Part shown: piece by piece, positions 38,943 through 45,936 of the stretch
Position numbering within the stretch: position 1 is the first letter of the stretch
Layout of the letters: every line of letters begins with the position of its first letter
From: JAXLYE01 sp046351595
GTDB taxonomy: Bacteria > Myxococcota_A > Polyangia > Palsa-1104 > JAEUJZ01
Direction of reading: 5' to 3'
Length of the DNA stretch: 64,000 bases
Assembly: GCA_046351595.1 (NCBI GenBank)
Contig: JAXLYE010000001.1
Span: 744,001-808,000, forward strand
The notes under the pieces: generated by a model
What the model was told of the DNA's origin: nothing
The model's input: only the letters and a program-made list of their open reading frames with translations
The model's database searches: none
Made by a program: the position numbers and the translations under genes

Positions 38943-38951
38943 GCGCCGCGG

Positions 38952-39884
38952 CTACACAGGCGGGGTCGGCAGGCGGAAGAGGCGGCGCGCGGCGGCGGTG
39001 GTCGCGGCCGCGAGCTCGGGCAGCGCGACGCCGCGCAGCTTGGCGACGAAGGCTGCGGTGTGCACGAGGTACGCGGGCTCGTTGCGCTTGCCGCGGTGCG
39101 GGACCGGCGCGAGGTACGGGCAGTCGGTCTCAAGGAGCAGCCGGTCCGACGGCACCAGCCGCGCCGCGGCCTGGATCGCGGCCGCGCTCTTGAACGTGAC
39201 GATGCCCGAGAGCGAGATGTAAAAGCCCAGCTCCAGCCACGCCCGCGCCTCGTCCGGGCCGCCGGTGAAGCAGTGGACCACGCCGCCAGCGGGCGCGCCC
39301 TCTTCGGCGACGATGCGCAGCGCCTCGGGGTGCGCGTCGCGGATGTGCAGCACCACCGGCTTGTGCACCTTCGCGGACAGCCGCAGCGTGCGCCGGAACA
39401 GGGCCTGCTGCTCCTCGGGCAGCGAATAGTTGTAGTAGTAGTCTAGGCCGGTCTCGCCGACGGCGACCACGCGCGGCGCCGCGGCCGCGGTCTCGATCTC
39501 GTGCCACAGCGCCTCGCCGCGCGGCCCGCGGGTGGCCCGCTGCGGCGTGCGTCCGCCCTCGGCTTCGCTCGGCTCGTCTGGCCGGTCCGGGTTGATGACG
39601 GTGCGCGCGTCGTGCGGGTGGACGCCGACCGCGGCGAACAGCGCCTCGTGGCTGCTCGCCAGCGCCACGGCGTTGCGGATCTCGTCGAGGCCGTGGCCCG
39701 AGCCGATCACCACGAGCTGGACCAGGCCTGCTCTGTGCGCGCGCTCGAGCACGTCGGGCCGCTCGTCGATGAACTGCGCGGCGTCGGTGCCTCCGTCGGG
39801 CGCGGTCCGGCGGAAGTCATCCGGCTCGAGGTGGCAGTGCGTGTCGATGAGGCCGATGGAGTCGAGGGCGGCGGGCGTCTGCAT
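38952..39884 (-). CDS. TatD family metal-dependent hydrolase (DNase)
   Basis: A 310-residue amidohydrolase-fold protein. Metal ligands are present: IDTHCHL (His16, His18), VAVGETGLDYYY (Glu), VLHIRDAH (His), VVHCFTGG (His) and LLETDCPYLAP (Asp). E. coli TatD-family members are 3'-5' exonucleases acting on DNA during repair. It is about 45 residues longer than usual because of a charged loop (VINPDRPDEPSEAEGGRTPQ) and a short N-terminal extension with Asp/Thr-rich insertion. A possible -10 box TAGACT (39899-39904, minus) lies 14 nt upstream; the gene may also be read from the small gene and SDR upstream. Confidence 0.9.
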   Translation of the reverse strand: MQTPAALDSIGLIDTHCHLEPDDFRRTAPDGGTDAAQFIDERPDVLERAHRAGLVQLVVIGSGHGLDEIRNAVALASSHEALFAAVGVHPHDARTVINPDRPDEPSEAEGGRTPQRATRGPRGEALWHEIETAAAAPRVVAVGETGLDYYYNYSLPEEQQALFRRTLRLSAKVHKPVVLHIRDAHPEALRIVAEEGAPAGGVVHCFTGGPDEARAWLELGFYISLSGIVTFKSAAAIQAAARLVPSDRLLLETDCPYLAPVPHRGKRNEPAYLVHTAAFVAKLRGVALPELAAATTAAARRLFRLPTPPV

Positions 39885-39914
39885 GTCGTGTCGCGCGAGT
39901 CTAGCCGGCCCGGC

Positions 39915-40148
39915 TCAGCGCAGCTCGAACTCCTTGCACAGCACCACGTCGCCGGGCCCGGGAGGCTCCGGGTCCGCCGGCGCCGCCGTCGGCAGGCGGG
40001 CGTAGTAGGCGCGGCGGTGCAGGGCGGTCGGCCACTCGTGCGCGCAGGTCTGGGAGCGGGCGTCGAAGAAGGCGCAGTCCTCGCAGGTGTGGCGCAGCGC
40101 GAAGGCCTGCTCTTCGGCCAGAAAGCGCGGATCGCGGGGCAGGCGCAT
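39915..40148 (-). CDS. small four-Cys protein
   Basis: A 77-residue protein starting at ATG 40148. HTCEDCAFFD, SQTCAHEWPTALHRRAYY and VVLCKEFELR provide four Cys with C-x2-C...C...C spacing, like a small zinc or iron-sulfur site. It sits 11 bp after the SDR stop and 30 bp before TatD, so it is probably co-transcribed. The motif looks conserved in Myxococcota-type genomes, from memory only; the function is unknown. Confidence 0.6.
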   Translation of the reverse strand: MRLPRDPRFLAEEQAFALRHTCEDCAFFDARSQTCAHEWPTALHRRAYYARLPTAAPADPEPPGPGDVVLCKEFELR

Positions 40149-40159
40149 GGGCGTTCGGC

Positions 40160-40960
40160 CTACGAGCCGGCGACGGGCGTTCGGGCGCTGCGCGACAGCG
40201 CGCGCGGCGTGGCGCGGTCGAGGAACCAGCGCGCGATCGTCGGGAAGTAGCGCACGATCGCGTAGCTGCGCGGGTAGATGACGCGGGCACTGCCGAGGTC
40301 CACGGCGCTGCGCACCAGGCGCGCCAGCTCCATCGGCGTGCCCTGCGGCAGGAGGCGCGTCGACAGCGTCTGCGGGTAGGCGGCGTAGCCGGCGCGCGCC
40401 ATCGCAGTGTCGACCGGGCCGGGGTAGACGGTGACGACGTGCACGCCGGTGCCGCGCAGCTCGCCGCGCAGGCTCTCGGAGGCCGCGGCCAGGCCGCCCT
40501 TGGTGGCGTTATAGCCCCACATGCCCGGCGTCGGCGCCAGCCCCGCCAGCGAGGCGACGTCGACGATGGTGCCGCTGCCGCGCGCGAGCATCGCCGGCAG
40601 CACCGCCCGCGTCAAAAGCAGCGGCACGGTCAGGTTCACGTTGAGCATGGCCTGCAGCGCCGCGGGGTCCTGCTCCTCGGCGGGCTCGACGATCTGCACG
40701 CCGGCGTTGTTGACGAGGACGTCGATCGGGCCCAGCCCGGCCTCGGCCGGCGCCAGCCACGCGGTGCTCCGGGACGGCTCGCGCAGATCGCTCAGGTCGA
40801 CGGTGAACAGCTGCGTGCGGCCGCCGACCTCGCGCGCGAGCGCCTCCATCTCGGCGCGGCGGCGCGAGACCATGGTGACGGCGGCGCCGCTGCGGACAAA
40901 CTCGGCGACCAGGGCCGCGCCGATGCCGGCCGATGCCCCGGTGATGGCTACGTGCTTCAT
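40160..40960 (-). CDS. short-chain dehydrogenase/reductase
   Basis: A 266-residue classical SDR. The NAD(P)-binding motif is TGASAGIG (7-14), with SRRR near 32-35 favouring NADP; NNAG at 84-87, catalytic Ser137 and the Tyr150-x3-Lys154 pair (YNATK). YPGPVDTAMA follows as usual. The C-terminal extension (YAIVRYFPTIARWFLDR) is hydrophobic/basic and might bind membranes, as in lipid-acting SDRs. The substrate is unknown. The start ATG is 7 nt after an extended -10. Confidence 0.88.
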   Translation of the reverse strand: MKHVAITGASAGIGAALVAEFVRSGAAVTMVSRRRAEMEALAREVGGRTQLFTVDLSDLREPSRSTAWLAPAEAGLGPIDVLVNNAGVQIVEPAEEQDPAALQAMLNVNLTVPLLLTRAVLPAMLARGSGTIVDVASLAGLAPTPGMWGYNATKGGLAAASESLRGELRGTGVHVVTVYPGPVDTAMARAGYAAYPQTLSTRLLPQGTPMELARLVRSAVDLGSARVIYPRSYAIVRYFPTIARWFLDRATPRALSRSARTPVAGS

Positions 40961-40967
40961 GGCCGCG

Positions 40968-40976
40968 ACAGTACCA
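40968..40976 (-). promoter_or_regulatory. extended -10 promoter of the SDR gene
   Basis: TGgTACTGT on the minus strand ends 7 nt before ATG 40960, with no ribosome site between. Confidence 0.5.
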
Positions 40977-41065
40977 CGTCCGTGCCGCCGGCCCCGCGGC
41001 CCGCCGACGTGCGCGCCGGGGTCGGCCGCGGCCTCACGGCCTCGATCCGGGGCGCCGCGGGCGGC

Positions 41066-42733
41066 TCACTGCGGCGGCGCGGCGCCCTCGGCGGCGGCGG
41101 CCGGCGCCGCGGCCTCGGACTCGGCGGCAGCGGCCGGCGGCTCCTCGCACTTGTGCGACGACACACCGAACAGGCCCGCGCCGTGGCGCGCCGGCAGCGG
41201 CGTCTTCTTCTGGGTGCGCACGTCGTAGATCGTCACCCGCGAGTCGGCGCCGACCCCGGTCTCGAACGCGAGCACGCCGTCGTCGACCCAGACCGACAGG
41301 TACGTGGTGCGCCCGGCGTCGATGCGCTGCGCAGCCTTCTTCTCGGCGTCGTACAGGAACAGGCCGTTCTTGTCGCCGCCCTTGTCGCCCTTGGGGGCCG
41401 CCTTGTCGAGCGCCGCGCAGGCGTCGAAGGTGCCCGAGTAGGAAAGGAGCTTGTGCCCGGGCGACCAGGTGAACGAGCCGCCGTCGATCTTCTGCGCCGA
41501 GGTCACGGGCGGGCTGCCCTCGCCGACGAGGAAGCTCTGGAGATCGGCGGCCGGCTTGACGTCCTCGGGCACGCGCCGCTCGGTGTGCTGCAGGTCGTCG
41601 ACCCAGACCTCGGTGCGCTCGCCGGTGATGCCCGATTCTTCGGGGACCTTCACCAGGCCGGTGCGCGCGGAGTCCATCTGCCAGGTGCCGCCCTCCGGCT
41701 CGCCAGCGCCTGCGGCCCCGGCAGGCCCGGCGGAACCGGCGGAGCCGGCCACGGCCGCGAGCTGCGGCGTGCCGTCCTTGCTGAAGCCGAGCACCAGGTG
41801 CGAGAAGCGGCCTTTGAGCGGCGCCGGCCCCACGACCTCGAGCGTGCCGAGGTCGATGCTGCCGAGCCGGGGCTCGACGAACCAGAGCTGCGTGCCCTTG
41901 TTCTGCACCCGCTCGGCGACCAAAAAGACCAGCGTCCTGCCGTCGGGCGAGCGCTGCGCGGCGATGACCTTGCCGTCGGTGTTGGTGATCGGGCGGTAGC
42001 GCGACGTCGCCGGGTCGAAGTGCACGGCCTCGCCGCCGAGCTCGAGCTTGGCCTCGCGCAGGCCGGGCTCCGCCGCCTTGTCGGGGCTGGCCTCGTACTT
42101 GACGGGCTTTGCCGCCGCGAGCCGGGCCACCATCAAGAGGCCGCCGGACAGGCCGCCGGCGTAGGCGGCCTTGATGCGCGCCTCGGCCTGCTGGTAGGCG
42201 GCCCACTCGGGCGAGTCGCGCAGCGGCTGCCACTCCTTGGCGGTGCTGATGCGGCTGGCGTAGACGAGCGGGCTGCGCCGCGCCAGCTCCTCGAGGGACT
42301 GCCGCGCCTCGGCGGCCTTGCCCTGCATGAGGAGCGCGCGCGCGGTGTAGAAGCGGGCCGGCAGGTAGTCGGGCAGGGCCGCGGTCACCTCACCGAAGGC
42401 GGCGCCGCACTCCTCCCACTTCTTGGCGTTCAGCGCCTTGTAGCCGCGCTGCAGCGACTTGGCGATTGGGCCGGTCATGCGCGCCCAGGGATCCGCCATG
42501 CCGACCTCGATCGCCGGGGCCGCGGGCGGGGCCGGCTGCCCGCCGGGTGCGACGGCGGGGCCGGTCGCGGGACCCTGGCCGATGCCGCCGGTCCCGGTCG
42601 CCGCGCCGGTGGCGGCGGACCTTTCGCCCTTGTCGCCCGGGTCACTCTTCTTGCAGCCGAGCGGACCCGAGAGCACGAGCGGCGCGGCGCAGAGCGCACC
42701 GACCAGCAGGCGAGGCAGCGTACGCAGAGGCAT
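41066..42733 (-). CDS. lipoprotein with TPR-like N-terminus and TolB/WD40-like beta-propeller
   Basis: A 555-residue protein from ATG 42733 (GGGGAG upstream). The lipobox is LVLSGPLGC (Cys near 27), then a Gly/Ala/Pro linker to residue about 75. Residues 75-200 contain TPR-like helices (LQRGYKALNAKKWEECGAAFGEV, PARFYTARALLMQGKAAEARQSLEELARR). The remainder has repeated SPDGRTLVFLVAE, LVLGFSKDGTPQLAAVAG and WSPGHKLLSYSG segments, typical of TolB/PD40 propeller blades. It ends in Ala/Glu-rich low complexity. Probably a periplasmic or outer-membrane interaction protein; no partner is evident. Confidence 0.65.
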   Translation of the reverse strand: MPLRTLPRLLVGALCAAPLVLSGPLGCKKSDPGDKGERSAATGAATGTGGIGQGPATGPAVAPGGQPAPPAAPAIEVGMADPWARMTGPIAKSLQRGYKALNAKKWEECGAAFGEVTAALPDYLPARFYTARALLMQGKAAEARQSLEELARRSPLVYASRISTAKEWQPLRDSPEWAAYQQAEARIKAAYAGGLSGGLLMVARLAAAKPVKYEASPDKAAEPGLREAKLELGGEAVHFDPATSRYRPITNTDGKVIAAQRSPDGRTLVFLVAERVQNKGTQLWFVEPRLGSIDLGTLEVVGPAPLKGRFSHLVLGFSKDGTPQLAAVAGSAGSAGPAGAAGAGEPEGGTWQMDSARTGLVKVPEESGITGERTEVWVDDLQHTERRVPEDVKPAADLQSFLVGEGSPPVTSAQKIDGGSFTWSPGHKLLSYSGTFDACAALDKAAPKGDKGGDKNGLFLYDAEKKAAQRIDAGRTTYLSVWVDDGVLAFETGVGADSRVTIYDVRTQKKTPLPARHGAGLFGVSSHKCEEPPAAAAESEAAAPAAAAEGAAPPQ

Positions 42734-42851
42734 GGAGGCTCCCCTTCTGGCGGCAGGCAGCGTCCCCGTGTGTGCGCAGGGTCCGGTGTCCGCGGAGCCG
42801 CCTGTCGCGGACCCGTCCACCGTACGCCGCGCACTCGCGGGCCGTCAATTC

Positions 42852-42860
42852 TGGGATAAT
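42852..42860 (+). promoter_or_regulatory. extended -10 promoter of the 42868 gene
   Basis: TGgGATAAT ends 7 nt before ATG 42868, predicting a leaderless mRNA and supporting this start rather than upstream in-frame codons. Confidence 0.55.
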
Positions 42861-42867
42861 CGCCTCG

Positions 42868-44007
42868 ATGGGGGCTTCGCAGCGTCCCGGCGGGTCGGTC
42901 GTAGGCCTGAGGCAAGGCCAAGGACCCGCACGGAGACACGAACAAGGACACGAACAAGCTCAGGGAGCCGCGGTCGGCACCGGGGCTGGCGCGGGCGCTG
43001 GCGCGGGACAGGCGCTGGCGCGCAGCACCGCGTGGGAGGGCGCGCTCGTCGCGCCGGACGCCGCGGCCGGAGCTGCGGCGGGAGCGGCACGCTCGGGCGC
43101 GACCGGCGGCGCGCGCCCGGCCCGCCGCGGTCCCGGCACCGAGCAGGCCACCGTCGAGCTCTTGATCCCGCTGTGCCAGAAGGCCGAGTACGAGGCGGTC
43201 AAGGCCGCGCTCTGGCAGTGGCGGACGCGCTGGCGGCGCGAGATCACCTACTCGTTCAAGTCCAACCTGCGGCGCCGCCCCGGGCCCACGCGGCCCGCGC
43301 GCGCCCCGTCGCTGCCCGGTCCGGATCCGCGCGAGCTGCACGAGCTGCCGGACGCCGTAGACGCCGCGGACGCCCCCGAGGCACCGGGTTCCGAGGTGCT
43401 GCCGACGGTGTGGGTGGTCAAGGCGTCGGCGCGCGCGCTCGCGGAGCTGCCGATCGGGTATGTGCGCCGGCTCATCCCGGACCTCGTGCCGCGCTGGGGC
43501 GTCATCGCCTGCGTGCGCGATCAGTACACGGACACCGGCCGCGGCGAGCGCCAGTACGGCACCAAGCACTTCGCCGTCGGCACCGAGGTCTACGCCCACC
43601 CGCCGCTGTCGCCCGGCCCCTACGAGCGCGCCCTGTTCACCGGCCTGCACCGCCAGACCAAGCGCTTCGTCACGGTGATGCAGCCGACGCTGCGCTTCGA
43701 GGACTGGCGCGTCGGCGAGATCTCGCACCCGGTGGTGCTGCACGAGTTCCGCAGCACCGGCGTCTGGGAGCACAGCGGCGCCCTCGACGACGCGCGGCGC
43801 CTGTCGCACCAGATGAACGAGCGCGTCTTCCAGCTCAAGATCACCCGCCCGCCGCTCGAGCCGCCGATCGGGCCCGACATGGGGCCCGACATGGGGCCCG
43901 CCATCGGCCTCGACCCGGGGCCCGGCCTGCGGGCGGCGCGCTCCGAGCGCCTGAGCGGCGACGGCGACCTGGGCGGCGATCCCGACGAGGACCCGGGCGA
44001 CCGCTGA
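42868..44007 (+). CDS. protein of unknown function with repeat-encoded tails at both ends
   Basis: A 379-residue protein. Residues 1-95 are low complexity: H-E-Q-G and G-A tetrapeptide-like repeats, then Ala/Gly-rich sequence. A folded core follows (about 96-330), starting TVELLIPLCQKAEYEAVKAALWQWRTRWRREITYSFKSN and including VWVVKASARALAELPIGYVRRLIPDLVP, WGVIACVRDQYTD, GTEVYAHPPLSPG, HRQTKRFVTVMQPTLRFEDWRVGEISHPVVLHEF. Alternating strands and helices with a conserved-looking Trp/Tyr pattern suggest an enzyme or binding domain, but I recognise no family. The C-terminus is I-G-P-D/M-G-P-D repeats and an acidic tail. No signal peptide. Confidence 0.6.
   Translation: MGASQRPGGSVVGLRQGQGPARRHEQGHEQAQGAAVGTGAGAGAGAGQALARSTAWEGALVAPDAAAGAAAGAARSGATGGARPARRGPGTEQATVELLIPLCQKAEYEAVKAALWQWRTRWRREITYSFKSNLRRRPGPTRPARAPSLPGPDPRELHELPDAVDAADAPEAPGSEVLPTVWVVKASARALAELPIGYVRRLIPDLVPRWGVIACVRDQYTDTGRGERQYGTKHFAVGTEVYAHPPLSPGPYERALFTGLHRQTKRFVTVMQPTLRFEDWRVGEISHPVVLHEFRSTGVWEHSGALDDARRLSHQMNERVFQLKITRPPLEPPIGPDMGPDMGPAIGLDPGPGLRAARSERLSGDGDLGGDPDEDPGDR
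42935..42958. repeat. 12-bp tandem repeat x2 at the 5' end of the 42868 gene
   Basis: GACACGAACAAG is present twice in exact tandem; a further 12-bp GGCGCGGGCGCT-type duplication follows near 42985. Confidence 0.8.
43867..43926. repeat. 12-bp tandem repeat x5 near the 3' end of the 42868 gene
   Basis: ATCGGGCCCGAC, ATGGGGCCCGAC, ATGGGGCCCGCC, ATCGGCCTCGAC and CCGGGGCCCGGC run in frame, encoding I/M-G-P-D tetrapeptides. Confidence 0.9.
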
Positions 44008-44057
44008 GCCGGCGCAGGCGCCCGGGTCGGTGCTGCTGGTCGCGGCGCGCCGGCCCG

Positions 44058-44066
44058 TGTTATGAC
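44058..44066 (+). promoter_or_regulatory. extended -10 promoter of the NiCoT/UreH-like gene
   Basis: TGtTATGAC overlaps the upstream in-frame ATG at 44062 and ends 10 nt before ATG 44077, so the latter is the more likely start. Confidence 0.45.
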
Positions 44067-44076
44067 GCCTGCGTCG

Positions 44077-44832
44077 ATGTCTGAACTGCTCATCAGCTGC
44101 TCGCTCGGGATGCTGCTCGGGGTGCGCCACGCGCTGGAGCCGGATCACCTCGCCGCGGTCTCGACGCTGGCCGCGACGGGGCAGGCGCAGCGGCTGGGCG
44201 CGCACGGGCGCGGCGCGGGCGCGGGCGTGCTGCTCGGCGCGGCGCTCGGCGCGATCTGGGGGCTCGGGCACACGCTGGCGCTGCTCGTCGTCGGCGGCGG
44301 GCTGGCGCTCTTGCACGCGCAGATGCCGGCGCGGCTGTCCGACGGCTTCGAGCTGCTGGTGGCGGTGCTGCTGCTGTGGCTCGGCCTGCGCGCGCTGGCG
44401 CTGTCGCTGCGGCTGTCGCGCCAGGCGCTGCGCGAGGGCGAGCGCGGCCCCGTCACCGCGCACGAGCACGACGGCACCCGCCACGCCCACCGCGGCCCCG
44501 CGCACCACGTCCACCTCGGCCGCTTGACCCTGGCGAGCCGGCCGCTGGTCGTCGGGCTGGTGCACGGGCTGGCGGGCAGCGGCGCCATGACCGCCCTGGT
44601 GCTGGCCAACCTGCCGTCGGTGACGGCGCGCATCCTCTACATCGCGCTGTTCGGGCTGGGCTCGGTGCTGGGCATGGCGCTGCTCTCGGGGCTGCTCGGC
44701 TGGCCGCTGTCGCGCCTGGTCGACGGGCGGCGGCTGCAGCTCCTGCGCGCGTTCTCGGCCGTGACCGGCCTGGGCTCGGCGGCGTACGGCGTCTACTGGG
44801 GCCTGCCGCCGGTGCTGCGCCTGATCGGGTAG
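44077..44832 (+). CDS. NiCoT/UreH-like nickel-cobalt permease
   Basis: A 251-residue membrane protein with about six hydrophobic segments. The first contains GVRHALEPDHLAAVST, the H-x4-D-H signature (His18, Asp23, His24) of nickel/cobalt permeases. A cytoplasmic loop near 125-150 is rich in His (AHEHDGTRHAHRGPAHHVHLG), suited to collecting Ni2+ or Co2+. The second half has LVVGLVHGLAGSGAMTALVL, the repeat of the metal motif found in UreH/SulP-like members. It should import a transition metal for an enzyme such as hydrogenase or urease, or for cobalamin, none of which is adjacent. Start codon as argued from the promoter. Confidence 0.8.
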   Translation: MSELLISCSLGMLLGVRHALEPDHLAAVSTLAATGQAQRLGAHGRGAGAGVLLGAALGAIWGLGHTLALLVVGGGLALLHAQMPARLSDGFELLVAVLLLWLGLRALALSLRLSRQALREGERGPVTAHEHDGTRHAHRGPAHHVHLGRLTLASRPLVVGLVHGLAGSGAMTALVLANLPSVTARILYIALFGLGSVLGMALLSGLLGWPLSRLVDGRRLQLLRAFSAVTGLGSAAYGVYWGLPPVLRLIG

Positions 44833-44841
44833 CGGCTCGCG

Positions 44842-45870
44842 CTACTTGCGCAGCACGACGAACATCAGCAGCCCGACCGCCGCGGTCAAAAACAGGCCGA
44901 GCAGCACCCACGGCAGGACGTTCGGCGGCTTGGGCTTGACCACCGAGTTCTGCCCGCTGCGCGGGCTCGACGTCGGCGTCGTCACGCCGGCCTGCACGAT
45001 CGCGGTGCTGCCGGTCGTCGGCCCCTGCGGCGGGTGCAGGCTGGCGGAGTCACGCGACGACACCGGCCGCGACTGCGCGGTCTGCGGCGGCGGGTGATCG
45101 AGGCCGCTCGTCGAGGCCGCGAGCTTGCTCGGCTGCGGACCGGTCGGCGTGCGGCTCTGCGACGGCCCGCCCGGCGGCGTCTTGCCCGTCGGCGTCGGGC
45201 TGGCCGGCGAGGTCGACGACGGCGTGCCCGGGTTCGAGGCCAGCGGCGACAAGAGCGGCGACGAGTTGTTCACCGGCGGGATCGACGGTCCGACGCTGAG
45301 CCGCGTCTTGACCTTGCCGCCGCCGTCCGCGGCCGCCGCGATCTCGCGCATCGTGTTCTCGAAGCTGGGGTCGCCCAGGACCTTGCTGGCGTTGTTGAGG
45401 AACGAGAAGTACGACTCCTCGATGTCGTCGAAGTCCATCGGGCCGTCGCACTCGTCGCAGCGGCAGGTCGGCGCCTGGCTGATGGGCGCCTGGCTCAGCA
45501 GGTCGCGCGTCTCCAGGCGCAGCTGCTTCTCCTTCTGGCAGCGCGGGCAGTAGTAGGGCGCGTAGAAGCTCTTGACGATGCCGGTGGCGGTGAAGTTATG
45601 GACGAGGTTGATCTGGGCGACGATGGCGGGCGAGCAGTTGATGAAGACGAGTCGGGCGCCGGTCTTCTCGATGCGGCCGAGCCAGTTCACCCAGTCGCGC
45701 ACGCCGCACGAGTTGATGCGGTCGATCTCGGAGAGATCGAGCACCACAGGGCCTCCGGTGATCTTGTCCTCGAGGCTGGTGAGCTCGTTGTCCTCGTCGA
45801 CGATGCCGGCCAGCTTCAGGGTCGAGACTCCGTCGCGGTTTGTCAGCTCGGAGTGAAACTTGGCTCCCAT
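44842..45870 (-). CDS. tail-anchored STAS-domain protein with zinc-binding motif
   Basis: A 342-residue protein. Residues 1-105 form a STAS domain like anti-sigma factor antagonists: FHSELTNRDGVSTLKLAG, PVVLDLSEIDRINSCGVRDWVNWL (Ser54 at the position of the phosphorylated Ser in SpoIIAA), GARLVFINCSPAIVAQINLV. CPRC (108-111) and CRCDEC (136-141) follow and probably bind zinc. Residues about 190-315 are a Ser/Thr/Pro-rich disordered linker. The C-terminus is one transmembrane helix (317-340, LPWVLLGLFLTAAVGLLMFVVLRK), so the protein is tail-anchored with the STAS domain in the cytoplasm. It may tether a partner-switching kinase to the membrane; no kinase gene is adjacent. A minus-strand TATCCT near 45915 could be the -10. 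Confidence 0.8.
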   Translation of the reverse strand: MGAKFHSELTNRDGVSTLKLAGIVDEDNELTSLEDKITGGPVVLDLSEIDRINSCGVRDWVNWLGRIEKTGARLVFINCSPAIVAQINLVHNFTATGIVKSFYAPYYCPRCQKEKQLRLETRDLLSQAPISQAPTCRCDECDGPMDFDDIEESYFSFLNNASKVLGDPSFENTMREIAAAADGGGKVKTRLSVGPSIPPVNNSSPLLSPLASNPGTPSSTSPASPTPTGKTPPGGPSQSRTPTGPQPSKLAASTSGLDHPPPQTAQSRPVSSRDSASLHPPQGPTTGSTAIVQAGVTTPTSSPRSGQNSVVKPKPPNVLPWVLLGLFLTAAVGLLMFVVLRK

Positions 45871-45936
45871 GTCTCAGCACGCCCCTGGGTGAGTACCCAC
45901 CACCGTGAAAAGAGGATAGCTTTGCGCTTACAACGA

